This document shows, in pieces, positions 42,651-55,764 of a stretch of DNA of 64,000 bases. Location: positions 124,001 through 188,000 of the forward strand of contig JAUIRK010000049.1 in NCBI GenBank assembly GCA_030549495.1, in the 5' to 3' direction. The translations under genes and the position numbers were made by a program. The DNA comes from Nectonema munidae. Taxonomy: Eukaryota; Nematomorpha; Nectonematoida; Nectonematidae. The first letter of the stretch is position 1. Every line of letters starts with the position of its first letter. The notes below the pieces were generated by a model. It made no database searches and was not told the origin of the DNA. It saw nothing but the letters and a program-made list of their open reading frames with translations.

Positions 42651-43705
42651 TCATATAAAAAGATAACTTACATCTTTTCAGGCACAATGCCTACTGTAAG
42701 CTCTTTATAAAGATAAGCAAACGATTAGCTTTTGATAATCTTGGGCTCAAAGTGTTAATACTTAGGTTTTGTCTTACGAAAACGATTTCTATTGACGGGA
42801 TCAGTTAATAGTTGATGATGAATATCATGAGAGTTTTTCTAAGACATTATAGAAGTATTATAAAAAAAAAAGGCTTATGATTTATCCATTAATGAGTATG
42901 GAAATCTCCATAAACGTGCATACTATAAATAATATAATAAAATAGTTTTACATAAAACATTAATTGAAAGTTAATTTTACTTCATCATATCTTTTTAGCA
43001 CAAATGTCATAGAACGGTATCTATAAAGAACTATTTTAGAAAAGTTAAGCGTACACCAAAAATTCCCACTTATGTCACTCCAATGAAATTCATCACTTAA
43101 ATTTATATTATAACTCAATCTAACTAATTTTAATTGATTTATAGCTTAAATTCAATACAATATTCTTTTAATTACTTTTTTAGAATTGATATATCGATAT
43201 TGAAAGTTGTGAATTTAAAAATATTTTTAACATCATAATCTATCATTTCAATTTTGATTATTTAATCAAGATGATTATTTTTTAATCAGCATACAATTAA
43301 AAGCAAGAAATGCCAAGCCAAATATCATGTGTGAGATCCAAACATTATGCAAGAAATCACAACACTATGTAACGAATTGAAACATCTTGCTAGAATTCGA
43401 AGTAAAAATAAATTAACAATATTTATTCTTAGCAAACATCATCATTTTTGTGGGTTAAGGCTCAAAAAAAGTTAAAAAATCAAGAATGCAATTATATGAA
43501 ATGAAAGGTGGCATAACTCAATTATCTTTCTGAGAGATTCACTATTCCTAGATGAGGTTTCTTAACAGAGTGTTCATTGAAATTCAAGGGATTCGTGTAA
43601 GTTTTGTGGATTATTTTTATGATATTCGAGAATTTCTTAAACAATCCTTTAAGCAAGTTTATCTTTTCTTATGTAGTCAATAACGGAAAAAAAATTTTTT
43701 TTTAA

Positions 43706-43777
43706 CTTTTGAAGAACATTGTGACATCAGTGTTGCAATAAATAAATATCATTTCTAAAATTCTGGTCTTCAAGGCG
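43706..43777. mobile_element. Small TTAA-flanked MITE, internally deleted
   Basis: TTAA at 43702-43705 and 43778-43781; ends cttttgaagaaca and tggtcttcaaggcg match the family at 35436. Flanking 42650-44300 shows nothing else. Confidence 0.4.
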
Positions 43778-44304
43778 TTAAATGATGACTTATAAAAATA
43801 GCCATTTTAGTTAGAATAAACTAAATTAAAACATTCAAATCACAAGAAGATTTATAACTCTAAAAAGCCTAGAGCAAATTTATATGGTTGGAAGAGACAT
43901 CTCAAGCTTACAAATTCTTGCTTATTATCTGGAATAAGCAGTAACTGAGTATTAAATTTGTTTTGAATTTGTTCCTTTAACAATAATATAATTGAAATAA
44001 TTATATTTAATTGTTATTCCAAGCAAATAATTATAATATATAGCATGGCAAAAACATTAATTGTATATATTATAAGAGTTCATGGATATAAAGCACTTTT
44101 AAATTATAAATATGTTCGTGCCTGGAATTAATGTCATCTCATTTCCTCATTTGCTTGATCAATATTTTTAAACTAAGTGTTCTTTAAGTCATTGGAGGCT
44201 TAAAAACGCTTTACTTCATTTAGTGATGAAAAATTTGCCCAAAATGTTAGTACAAGTTAGACTATTGCATGAATCGACGTAAGATCTTTTTCATTCAAAA
44301 CCAC

Positions 44305-44525
44305 ATTTGGGCGTGAATAAGGTTGGTTAGGTACTGTGTTTCGATAACAATAGGTCTTGGGTTTGATCGAGCATCAAGCCTACATTCTCATAGTTCGATA
44401 CAAGCGGCGCAATTGTGCCTTCTCGATGAAAACATCCCAAACCAATAATTCCACTGTTTTTCCATATCCATGCATTACCCAAAACTTAAAGCCAAGTTAT
44501 TCTTTTGTAATTTTTGCGAAGGTGA
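44305..44525 (+). repeat. tRNA-derived SINE, longest copy
   Basis: Head aaggttggttaggtactgtg, B-box-like GGGTTTGATCG, body cggcgcaattgtgccttctc and gatgaaaacatccca, tail ccatatccatgcattaccc. Body and tail are shared with 10918 and 47705. Confidence 0.6.
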
Positions 44526-44629
44526 AAGAAACATCTGACATATAATATATTCAAAAAATACCTTAGTCATTTATTAGTAAACTAAATTTCTACAATAATA
44601 TCAATATAGGTTTCAACAACAGCTCAAAC

Positions 44630-45990
44630 TAGCTAACAGTGTGCTTAAGAAGGAGAAGCAAATCTTCAAATTCGAGAGAGAGCATTTGTTATTTTCAGTC
44701 TCAGGTCATCTGTAAAATTCAATCTATTAATATCCTTATTTTTTATATTTGCAAGAATTGAAAATCCTACTTTACACAAGTAGGTTGAGGCAATTGGAAT
44801 AAGGACACAAGGCCTATCTTACTGATTTTGACCGATACATATGGCAGTGCACGAGAACTAAATCACCGATTAGGCCTAGAAGAGATCACAAGAATAAGAT
44901 TCATTCCTTAGATACGAAATTTATTATTATTTAATACTGTATACATCAAGTGCAGTACAAAATTCGTTCCTTAGCAGGACCTGCTGTTCTACTGAAAAGT
45001 TTAATTCATCTGATCCTTGAAGAACTAATCTAGTTTTACTATATACGGCTCATTCATCACTCAACAAATTTTTCAACATTGAGCAATATTTCCGAGATTA
45101 GTTTTCCAACGTCAGAGCTTCAAATATAACTTGTTCCGTAGTTTAAAAATATCGACAATATGCGCAAACATTTTTTTCAATGCTTCACCTTCGAAGTGTG
45201 ATAGCAAATTTTTCTTTTCTTGATACTTCAGTAATATCTTTACTTCATTTTCATTTTTGGATCATGCAGTAGATAAGCTTGACCTGAAGTGATAACTTTT
45301 TTAGTTTTCATTGAATTCGTGAGTTAGATCCAAATAGTTTTTTTGTTCCATCCTTCCAAAACACACATACGTTATCCCATTGAGCTCTATAGAAAAATTT
45401 GAAACTTTTTCCATTATATCATCATATTTTAAAGTAGTTTCATGTCCATTGAAGAATATTTCGTCTTTAATGCCACTTAAATGACTTTTCTCATTAAGAC
45501 TAGTATTTGAGAATATAAACTTATAAATGTTGGGTCATTGAGCTAAAAATAAAACAGTAGAGAAGCCTTGATTTCAGTGAAAACATGCCATTTCACTTCC
45601 ATAGACATCTTAGCAGTGTGCGCTTTATTTTTCCTTTTATTAGATTTTCCAATAACGGGATTTATTGCTTTTAACATGCTATTTTTAAAATAGTTTTTTC
45701 TATCGTGGTTTTTTTTAGCAATTTGTATAATAACGTAATGAGGTCTCCACTACGCCTGTACTCTGCTGCTGCAACGACCCACTTGCATTGAGTCTTTCCA
45801 TTTTGAGACAACTTTATTACGTTTGAAGAAATCAAAAAAATCCTTTCATGTTCTGGGTATTTCGTTTCCAGATGATGCTTGAACTTTGTTAATTTTATTG
45901 ACTCTGCATCCAAGAAAGATTGCCACAAAACACACTGTGGTTTTTAGAGGTCATTAATGGAGATGGCAGTGATGAAGTCAATGTTAAAAT
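44630..45990 (-). pseudogene. BED-finger hAT transposase, heavily decayed
   Basis: Begins near 45985 with PQCVLWQSFLDAESIKLTKF and KHHLETKYPEH, a BED finger in which the second cysteine is now Trp. Then EKTILKIACKAINPVI, VLMRKVI and, at about 44800-44650, FSILANIKNKDINRLNFTDD plus LRLKI, the dimerisation domain. Many stops. A different, older subfamily from the copy at 25162. Confidence 0.6.
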
Positions 45991-46029
45991 GGCATTGGGC
46001 GCATCTGTGCTGTTTAGCCATTTACTCAA

Positions 46030-47700
46030 AACTATGAATAAAATATATAAAGAAAAAGAGTAAACAGTAATTTTATTCGTTAAAATTTTAACTTAAAAAA
46101 TGGATGTAAGATTCAAAGTTTTGGTCTTTATGAAGAATCTAAATTATTAAAAGTACAGGTAAGGGAAGTATAAAGGGGAAGAAATGTTGTAACTTACATG
46201 AAAGGAAAGATTTAAATCGTAGTATGAGCAAAGTGAAAAGTTATAAGTGAATTGAGGTGTCAGATAAATTGTGAGAGGTGTGAGAGAATTTACTGATTAG
46301 GCAAAGAGCTTTAAATGTGTATATTATTTCAGAGTATTGAGTCAAAAAAGATGGGAGTTAAATTTGCGGTTAATTGACAGAGATAGTAGCTTTGGAAGTA
46401 GTTAGATGTTTGGTGCATGATTTCCATTTGAAATTTATTATTGTTCAAAAATATATTAAGAAAATTTCAAAATAAAATACATAAGAAACAAATAAAAACA
46501 TGTCTCCAATTAAAATTATATACCTCAACAACATGCTTACTAAATCATATGCTCTACTGAACTAAAAACCGATAAATAGAACGATCCAATAATATGTAAG
46601 CTGATAAAACATGTAATGGGTGAGGTTAAATTTATTTACTTCTAGCAAGGCTATACGAGCACCTTCTAGGGCTAATCGACCCTTATCGGTTTGGAACTCC
46701 TCTTCCATTGAGAAGAAATTTATTGAATTCAAAAAGAGTAAATTATATTAAAGTAGCACAAAATACACTTAGACAAAACAAAATATAAAAAATGTGAATT
46801 TAATATTTTATGGAGAAGATAAGGGGCCAACTCAGTCTAGCAGAATTTATTTGTATTACAATTAATAAAATTTACAAATAAATAGTAAATTAAAAAGTAA
46901 TTATTGATTACAAATTAACCTAAAAGTAATTATTTGGTTATAAAAAGACGCAGCCTAGTCAAATAGTGCCTTTATAGCCCGAATCTCCTGAAACAATAAC
47001 AAATAATATCTTATTATTATGTTGGTAAGCAGGATAATACTAACCATTTAATTTAATGCAGGTCTATTTTGTACCAAATTCTGAGTTAATATTGCTATTC
47101 TGAGTGTGTAAGAGCAAAAACTCTTGGCGAAATGGTCTCACCAATTATTCAGCAATAGAGTCAAAAAAGATATCTTTTGCAGTTTCTGTTCAAACATAAT
47201 AAATGCACTAAATACCTCTATTTGATACTAGTGTAAAATCATAGTCCTACTATCTTAGCTGGTATCTTTAAATTTATCAATCACAGCTGACTCATGTTCT
47301 TGATCATTTGTTGAAGATAATTTAGGAACACTCAGCAGTACATATCACAGTGAACCGTTAATGAAATCGTTGTTTACATTTCAGATCGACGATTGTTTAC
47401 CATATAGTCACAGTCCTTTCTTTTACTAGATAGATTTAGTTTCTATTTATACTCACAGCCCTAGCATAATAAGTTCATTAAACAAATATGTTGTCTTCCT
47501 AAAGTAACTATTGGTCTTATTCATAGCTCCTGTTACACATGCAGACATGTTATTGATTCATGCTCTTTTAGTTGAAGTGCCAGATTTTAGATAGATATAT
47601 ATAATGTATTCTTTTAAATATATTCAAAATTGTTAAGTGTTTCTTCAGGAAAGGAAGAATCAGCAGGCCGAAGAACACTTTTCTCATATGTTTTCAGTTC
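46030..47700. other. AT-rich intergenic stretch
   Basis: No coding sequence, RNA gene or repeat boundary that I can support. Confidence 0.4.
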
Positions 47701-47704
47701 AAGG

Positions 47705-47860
47705 GGCGTGAGTTGATTAGATACTGGGTTTTGATAACTAAATGTCTTGGGTTCGATAGCACATTAATGCTACATTTCTCATAGTTCTATACAAGCCGCC
47801 AAATTGTACCTTCTCGATAAAAACACCCCAGGCTACTTATACCTTTACCTTTCATCTTGT
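47705..47860 (+). repeat. tRNA-derived SINE
   Basis: gtgagttgattagatactgg (A-box region), TGGGTTCGATAG (B box), body tctcgataaaaacacccc and cctttacctttcatc tail. Same family as 44305. Confidence 0.55.
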
Positions 47861-49949
47861 GATAATTTTAGGCGCTGAGGTTCTTCGTCCTTCCTTTGCT
47901 TAGCCCGTAATCATTGATGAGTTTGAATTTTCTTGACTTATCTAATTAATTAAGGACGACTTTTGTGATGAGTAAGAATGAATTCTTGCCTCTAAAATTT
48001 TTATTATGAACAGTGCATCTATTAAACCAATATTAAATAAATCATCAAGTATATCAGTAAACTCAATCAATTCCAATTGTCATTAATTTGATGATTTTTA
48101 GAGCTTTTAATTTTGCAAATGTGACAAACTATCCAGATACAGCTTCAGCAACTTAATGACTTTAATTTCCAGAAGTTATTTTTTACACTTAGTGAAGTGG
48201 ATAAAGTGTATCTACAAAAAATTTTATTTTTATTTCTTTTATGCTTTGTATCAAAATTTTTATCTTTATATGAAACAAACAAATAAACTTCACTCTGTTT
48301 TTTAGTTTCCATAATTTTATGATATCAGATATTTGGCACAGAATATTTCTTTCATGAATATTACAGACAGATGGGGTAGAAGAGTTTAAATTTAAATCTT
48401 CATTTTTTGGCCTAATTTAAGCCGTCATTTATTAAAAAGTTTTATCAACTTTATAATTTGTTGATGAAAAGTATAATGATATGGATAGGCTTGAATTGAT
48501 TTTCGACGTTTTTCATCAAAATAAATTTATTTTGCATGTGGATCCTAAATTATATTCCATAATCCAAGTTGTGAACCCGCTTAATTTGTTTTTTCAATTA
48601 ATATAATTAGTTTTTGTGTTTTATTAATTTATTAGAATAAAATTAACATTTAAAAATATATGATAATATTTCCCATCATAATATTATTTTATATTTATAA
48701 TTTAAGAAGTTTAAATTCATGTGTTTTCAAAAGCTCTCCCCTAAAATTCTTTGCACCCCTGAGTTAAATTTTTAGCCATGCTTCTAAGCCAATTGTCTAG
48801 AGTGGTTATTTTTAAAGTTTTAATAATTAGTCATAAATTTGTTGGCCAAGATATATTTTGCACAAAGTGTGGAGAATATATTGAAAATATATGATTCCAA
48901 GAGTATAGTGTAAACTTAGGTCTCAATTTTTCAAGTTTCTCTTTATTTTATTAATTTTTACTGTCTGTATTATCTAATACAAACATGGCCACCTTTTTAA
49001 TTATAATTATTAATTTATATTGGTTATTTTTATTTATATTTCATTCACTAACATCAGCGGGAGAAAGAAAAATACCCAACTTCTTGTCTCCTGCTTAATG
49101 TCATTTAAAGGGAATCTCAATTCTATATCCTTATATTATTTAAAAGACGTGTACTTTAGATTATACTTTCCATATTACTTTTCTTGGTTTGGCTAAGTCT
49201 ATAAGTGAATATTTAAAATCTATTTTTTATTATTGATTTTCCGTTCATCTGATATAATAATCAATACAAATTTTAGCTGTAGTGTATTAAAAGTAGTAAT
49301 GTAGCCAGTATTTTTAACATGAAGCCACGAATATTTTTTATAACACATGCCTTGAATTAGATTTCATTCATAAAAGTTTTTTGTGTTTTTATAAGTCTCT
49401 CTACTGATATTGTGGATAATGGTAAGTTTGGCTATAACCCATTACGTAGCGCTGTGCATAGCACTGCATAGGTAAGGTTTAGGCCTGTTTACGATTGCCT
49501 TTTCCCCGTCTGTGGGCTGGTTTGGTCGGGCATAACTTTAAAAAATACCGTAAAAGATTAGTACTGTTGGATATATGTTAAAAATCTCCCTAAAGAAGGG
49601 TATGCGTGGGTTTTGCAAAATTTTGATATACATTTATCATATGGTCATACATGAAAGATTTTCTAGTCATATACATGATGAAATATCGACATTATGACTG
49701 TTGACATTTTGCCATCAGCTTTTTGTCTGTTCACGAAACTGTGTGTAATTAAAATCTATTAGTCAAATAAATTGAATTTAAAATTCTTAATTTTTCATAA
49801 ATATTGGGAATAAAATTGAAGATTGAGGGGAAAATGAGTTCGAAAAACATTGGATAATGATTAAGCTCAAATGAAAATATAAAAAAATTAAAACTGAGAA
49901 TTTATAGACTCATATAAAACACAAAAGCTTGTACGGGCGAATAAAAATT
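47861..49949. other. AT-rich intergenic stretch
   Basis: Nothing coding. A GC-richer patch at 49440-49520 (ggctggtttggtcgggc) is unassigned. Sequence near 49931 (gtacgggcga) is the left part of the tandem repeat split by the LINE. Confidence 0.4.
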
Positions 49950-50249
49950 AAAAAAAAATTGAGAGAGAGAAAGAACTTTATTCAAAATTAATAATATATA
50001 TGCAAACATTCCATGGAGGATCAAAATGCGCAAGCCGATGAATAATCGCTTCTAAGGGAATGAAGTTGAAGAATTATATTCTATGAATGTATTATTTGAC
50101 ATTATGTATAAATGTATATGTAAATAAATACTATGTTATATAACAATAACACATTGAACAAAGTAACTACATAAAGAAGAACAAAGCTTTAGTTTTTTCA
50201 TTAAAAAAATATATTTTATATTATAATCAGTTTGAAAAATATAAAAAGG

Positions 50250-51790
50250 AAATAAAACATAAACAAGAATCAGTTATATACATGTGTAGCAATCTTTAAT
50301 GGTGCATAATTTATCATATTCATTAATAAATTTTTTCTTTATTGACATCTTGAAAACTCTCAATGATTTTTCAATACAAAATTCTACAAGAAAATCATTC
50401 CAATGTTTGATTATCCTTATCCTTAAAGATTTTTTGGTGGAGAAAAGTTTTGTTCTTGTTAAAACTAAACTATTCATATTTCTAAGATAGTATTTTTGGA
50501 CTTCACTATTAAAAAGAATCCAAGAGTTGAAAATACTGGGCAACAAGTTTTTTTAAAAAAAGTTTATATGTGAAAATCGATAACTGTACATAGTATATGT
50601 CATTTATCTTCAGTAAATTGTTAGTATAGAAAAAGTATGATGTATGAGCGAAATAGGGCTGATTAAAAATTAACTTTATATATTTCTTTTGAATCTTAAC
50701 GAGTTTTGTGATATCACTGTAACCACAGTTTATAATACTATAATAACAGTGTGAAAGGAAAAGACTTATAAATGGTAAGTTTTGTTTGGATAGGTAACTC
50801 ATTTTTATATTTTTTCAGAATGCCATTTATGCAACTTAACTTAGTTTCCAAGAAGTTTATATGACTATTCCAATTTAAGTTTTGATTTATTATCAACCCT
50901 AATAGATTAAATTCACGAACAATATAAATTTTATTACAACTAATTATTTTGCTTCTTTTATTTGAAAAATACATTGCTTTTGTTTTTTTTTCATTAACTT
51001 GCAAAAAGTTTATCTTACACCAATTTTTGATCGGGTCCATGATTTGATCAATATAACACAAAGATGAATTCATATTTGAAATGGATGTAATAGCAGTAAT
51101 ATCATCAGCGAATAAAAGAAATAGAGTTACTTCATTACATTTTGGAAGGTCATTAATGAAAAGAGAAAACAAGATTGGAGCAAAGATAGACCCCTGAGGT
51201 ACTCCTTTAAGTAGAACACTCTCATAAGATAAAACACCATCCACTTCAACACATTGACGACGATCGGTTAAGTATGATTTCAATAAAGTTGTTGCATGGG
51301 ATGAACACCCCAAGTATTTCAATTTGGTATTCGTATTTTATGAGAAACGCTATCAAATGCCTTAGTAAGGTCAATAAATAAAACCAAAGTCTCGAGTGAT
51401 TTATCAAAAAGAGTAAGAACTCGATCTAAGAAAAACGAATGCAGGTGAGTTGGCGAATGCTTGGGCCTAAATGAAAACTGAAGGTAATACAGAATGTCGT
51501 TATGTTGAATGTAGAAGAAAATTGGATTATAAAGTAATTTCTCTAGTATCTTCGAAAGAGAAGTTATAATGCTGATTGATAGGTCTATAATTGTCGCTGA
51601 TTGAACGTTTTCCTTTTTTATAAATAGGAATGACTTTCGAAAGTTTAAAGAAATCAGGGAAAATTTGATATTCAATGCAAGAGTTGAACAAAATGACTAA
51701 GTACCTTTTGAATATATCAAAAACTAATGTTTAAAATTGATATTCCATATATATCTTTTGAAGATTTTGACTTGATATCAGCAAGTGCTA
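50250..51790 (-). pseudogene. LINE reverse transcriptase (Jockey/CR1-like), broken
   Basis: Order of blocks: ADIKSKSSKDIYGISIL, VIPIYKKGK...NYRPISII, LFIDLTKAFDSVSHK, LKSYLTDRRQCVEV, LLKGVPQGSIFAPILFSLF, FADDITA (catalytic FADD), FNLLGLIINQNLNWNSHI, YYSIINCGYSD, and a carboxyl part with RNMNSLVLTRTK. Frameshifts lie near 51670, 51320, 50800 and 50520. Similar in kind to the fragment at 7895. Confidence 0.82.
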
Positions 51791-52088
51791 TTGTAACATC
51801 TTGGTTTACTTTTTTAAAAGTAAAGGTAGTATTTAATTTTCTTAAATAGTTTTTGTATGAACACTGCTCATTATTCTCTTCAATTGTAACTGAGTTTGAA
51901 AATGTTTCATAAATACATTAGCTACTAATTTCTTCTCAGTGATCAACTCTCTTTGAGACATTCAAAATAAGTATTATTAGTTACCTCTGAAAAGTAATAT
52001 TGGTGATCATTTTTAACATAAAAAGCAACACCGGAGTCGGGAAAAACAAACATCAAGCTATTATTATTACTTGCCATTTTGCTAACTT

Positions 52089-52465
52089 TTATTTTAGACA
52101 AAACTTCACTTGATGTTGTTTAAAAATTTTTTTCTCCTTATTATCATTAAACGTAAGTTTGTGAAACCGCTGATTTTTCACAACACTAGAGTACAATGGA
52201 TATTTTTCATCATTTAGTTTATTAGTAATAGAGGGATTTTTGATGATGGTTGAACTGTTTTCACAATTATCACAACTTTTTTTTGAATTCAGATGTTTAA
52301 AATTATCAACAGTTTCTTTTATTTCTTTAATATCTTTTTCTAAATCAGAATAATTTTTCAAAACTGTATCATTTTTTTTAAGTTTTCATAGAAAGAAATT
52401 AATTTTGTTTTAATCTCCTTTTTAGTCAACGTATCTATTTTTTCTATTATGTCTTTGAGAGATTC
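52089..52465 (-). pseudogene. LINE ORF1 fragment
   Basis: ESLKDIIEKIDTLTKKEIKT then, after a frame change in a poly-A run, NYSDLEKDIKEIKETVDNF and YPLYSSVVKNQRF. Lysine-rich, coiled-coil-like, as in LINE RNA-binding ORF1 proteins. The 5' part is missing. Confidence 0.55.
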
Positions 52466-52620
52466 AAAAAAAAATTGAACAAGTACGGACAGATAAAAAT
52501 ATTTTAAAAAAGCAAGTACGGGCAGGCTTGATAAAAATTTTAAATGTATGGGCGGTCATGGGTTGTATAAAGTAAGCCCGTTCAGTGCTCTACCTCATTT
52601 GAGTACTGTAACTTATATAA
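52466..52620. repeat. Tandem repeat of GTACGGGC units (LINE target)
   Basis: Units of about 33-35 bp beginning gtacggacag, gtacgggcag, gtatgggcgg, continued on the other side of the LINE at 49931 (gtacgggcga). The LINE inserted in the A-rich part of one unit. Confidence 0.5.
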
Positions 52621-53049
52621 CTTAATTATTATCTGCTTTTCATTGGATATAATGTCTTAAATCACCTAGAGATTGGAATAACTAATTTTATTTTCAACTC
52701 CAATCCCAATTCCAAAAAGATCTTTCAATTAAATATATATTTACAAGCGGCTCTGACCTTTAATATATATTTAGTGTGACTGAACTTTTGTGTAATTGTA
52801 TATTTACTTTTATGTAAATTATTGTGCAAGTACAAATGTTAAATAGTGCAAATCAAATAAATTTCTTTCTTTCTTAATTCATATAAATTTAAGGGTTATA
52901 GCAAATTTAAATTCACAACTTCATACTTGTCAATTCGTAGAACCAAGTCCTAAATGTATTTTAAAGAATTTCCTTTACTAATTGAATATATATATGTAGA
53001 GAGCAATAATATAAAGTTTATATAAGATGATTCCTTGCTTTTCTATATG

Positions 53050-53190
53050 GCATGGCAGGTTGGTTGAGATGATGGGCTCAGCACAGAAGCCTATTGGTTC
53101 GATTCCTCATCGATACCTATTTGTTCATAGTTTGACATCAGTGCCTCGTCAATGAAAACACACCCACGGTATCCTTACCTTTTCTATATT
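53050..53190 (+). repeat. tRNA-derived SINE
   Basis: ggcaggttggttgagatgat gggctc, B box TTGGTTCGATTCC, body cctcgtcaatgaaaacacac and a cggtatccttacc tail. Head nearly identical to 58188. 52620-53050 and 53190-53600 show nothing more. Confidence 0.6.
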
Positions 53191-53603
53191 AGTTATCTAG
53201 TTTTTCGTTGCTAAAAATTGTAAAATTTAATTTTAAGCGGCAAATTTCTCAATAGAAAGTAATCAATCCATCTAAGCAATTAATTTGATATGAACCAGCC
53301 TTGTTGGCAAAGAAAATAGAGTACACATCGCTTTCTGATACTTTGGTTTTTTTTTGTTTAGGGTTGCACAAAGAAACACATTTTTTTTCAAAAAATAAAA
53401 ATCTCTAATTTCTCAGAAACTTAATTAAAAAATTTGAAGCCTATAGGATTTTTCTGAAAATTTTTTTAACACTAGAAAAAAATAGAGGAGGCACCTAACG
53501 AAAATAGGGGTCACTGCACTACATTCAGAAATCGTTCACTCGACACTTGGTTTTATAGACATTTTTTTCGTATCGTGAGTTTGTAGGATTAACGAATCAT
53601 TAA

Positions 53604-53711
53604 CCCTTTGATTACCAGTGGGACACCATTGTCCTAAGAAATGAAAATCGTCTTTTTTCCGTTGAAAGAAAGTAAACAAATAGTATTCAAAATTTTGGTC
53701 CTCAAAAGAAA
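53604..53711. mobile_element. Small TTAA-flanked MITE
   Basis: TTAA at 53600-53603 and 53712-53715; left end CCCTTTGATTACCAGTG, right end tggtcctcaaaagaa. Family of 35436. Confidence 0.5.
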
Positions 53712-54201
53712 TTAAGCACTTTACAGAGTTTCAAATTTTGGAAGAATCAATTATTTTGGATATATTTTTTAGTTATTCAACGCAGTAAATGTGAGATGCT
53801 ATGAAAATACACAAGGTACTAAATTATAAATATTTATATTCTATGTAAATTCACAATATATATGTCATGTTTAAAAAATTGTTGACTTGTTGAGACTGAT
53901 TAGAGAAAATACATATATCACGTAACGCCATTGGAGGGGCTTGTTCAATTGCGTTACCAAACGTTACATGTGCGAGAAGGGGGGAGGGTGTTCAAAAAGG
54001 AAGATTTGAGGATAGGAAGCTTCCATATTAGACTTAAAAATTTGAGGAGGGAGCAACCAAGGGTGATATCAAATACACAAATTTGTTGAAGTGGTAAGAA
54101 GTAGGGGGAGGGGTCATGAATGTGTTACATATGCGTTACAAAGGGGCGCGATTGGAGTTGAAATTTCAATAATTTCGCTTTATGTAATACATCTTTTTCC
54201 C

Positions 54202-54450
54202 CTAATGATGTCTGTAGTAAATCTGTGACCAAGGATATGCTCTTGTATTGACGAGAATGTGACTGAGTACTTTATAGCGGTGAGTCCCCTGTCTAACTGT
54301 TACTGAATAAGTGTAAATCGTTTCACCATCATTACTCTCAGAAGAGTCACTATCTTGTCTTGTGTATGCTGCTCCAAAGGAGATGATTTTTTCCCCTTGA
54401 CAGTTGTGTTGATATTTGCGTATTTTGGCAGGTCTGTAATTACTGAACAT
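54202..54450 (-). CDS. Hypothetical small protein, 82 residues
   Basis: Open from ATG at 54450 (context aaggagtATG) to TAG. Composition is balanced and less AT-rich than the flanks: RQDSDSSESNDGETIYTYSV and ILVNTRAYPWSQIYYRHH. No signal peptide, membrane segment or domain that I know. An acceptor-like atattag 20 bp upstream means it could also be an exon read in another frame. It may equally be a transposon remnant. Confidence 0.3.
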   Translation of the reverse strand: MFSNYRPAKIRKYQHNCQGEKIISFGAAYTRQDSDSSESNDGETIYTYSVTVRQGTHRYKVLSHILVNTRAYPWSQIYYRHH

Positions 54451-54540
54451 ACTCCTTTCTCACCCTCCTAATATTTCAATTGGCAATATTATTTATATCT
54501 ATTGATGCTTGATTTTTATTTTCTCAATTTAAAGCCCAAA

Positions 54541-55095
54541 ATGTGTGTAAAAAAACGAAACTATGATAATTCATATATTGAATATGGATTCACATATGGA
54601 GTCATTAATGGAGAAGAAAAACCACACTGTGTAATTTGTTCTAAAGCTTTATCAAATGATTCTATGAAGCCTACGATGTTAAAGCAACATTTGCTAAACG
54701 TTCATCCTCAATATAAGGAAAAGGAAAAAACATTTTTTGAGCGTAATAGAAATGTTCTTAAAAATATAAAATTGGACTCAACATAAAAATTTCAAGTATC
54801 AAATAGAAAGCTCATTGAAGCTTTATATATTGTAGCCCAAGTGATTGCAAAACAAAAAAACCACACTCAATTGGAGAAATGTTGAATAAACTCTGTGTTC
54901 TTAAAAATCTTTCATGGAATCATATCTGAGGTTGTTGTACAGATGGGGCACCAGCTATGTTGTGGACCAAATCAGGATTCCAAGTTTCTTTGAAAACTCG
55001 AACTCTACAAATAAAATTCATTCATTATATGATTCACCGTCAGGCACTGGCTTCAAAAAAAATCACGTCTTTTCAAAGTTTTAGCCATTTTTGTA
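54541..55095 (+). pseudogene. BED-finger hAT transposase, internally deleted
   Basis: Starts MCVKKRNYDNSYIEYGFTYG; BED finger CVICSKALSNDSMKPTMLKQ then HLLNVHPQ. After a stop at 54784 come VAQVIAKQKNHTQ, CCTDGAPAMLWTKSGFQVSL and FIHYMIHRQALASKK, then it ends. The core between the BED finger and CTDGAP is largely deleted and the carboxyl half is absent. Confidence 0.7.
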
Positions 55096-55317
55096 AATTG
55101 TTTTGAAACATTTACATGTGTATAATTTCTTTGAGAGACAAGATTTCTTTGTAATTTTCTTTATTTTTTAAGAAATAAAAATAATTTTAAATTCTCACGA
55201 ACTAGGTTCAGCGATTTATTTTTCTTACAAGATGACTAATATTACCCGACCCTTCTAAAATTGGTAAACTAATCAATCCCGACGCAAGATATCCATGAAT
55301 AACTAAGCACTAATTTT

Positions 55318-55600
55318 ATCGCTACCCGAATATTTGGCTGAACAAAAATTTTACCAAACGGACATTTGGAGGACAGGTATTTCACTGGAAGTATAAATAC
55401 AATTTGGCCGTTTTTCAGACTTATGCAGCGATACTATTGCTCTAATGTTTAAACACTAAAATACAGTAAAACGGATGCCATTACAAACATTCATATTTTT
55501 CAGTGATTGCGAAATGGGTTTTGCAACTAAAAAATTTAGATCAAATTATTCATCACATAATTTGTATATAGAAGTTATAAAAACAAAAAATACGCTGCAG
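55318..55600. repeat. Relative of the MULE-like MITE, inverted orientation
   Basis: tttggctgaacaaaaatttt, accaaacggacatttg and, at the far side, cacataatttgtatatagaa match the reverse complement of the element at 31220-31630. Confidence 0.5.
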
Positions 55601-55764
55601 AATTGTATAGAACACAAGTAAAATCTCCATTTGTCAGAATGTTCAGTCACAAATTCATTATATACTAATATTTCTCTTTATATTTTTTAAGTGTGTACAA
55701 CTTTTCATAGTTAAAAATGCTTCTAAAAACGTACACGCTCGAGTAATCTTATTGTTTATTCTTC

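Larger units (their letters stand above)
49963..52465 (-). mobile_element. 5'-truncated LINE with perfect 13-bp target duplication
   Basis: Flanked by aaaaaaaaattga on both sides (49950-49962, 52466-52478). Minus-strand order: coiled-coil ORF1 fragment (52465-52090), a remnant of ORF2 lacking the endonuclease, reverse transcriptase, 3' region ending in attttgaataaagttctttc and a ct-rich tail. 2503 bp in total. Confidence 0.85.
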
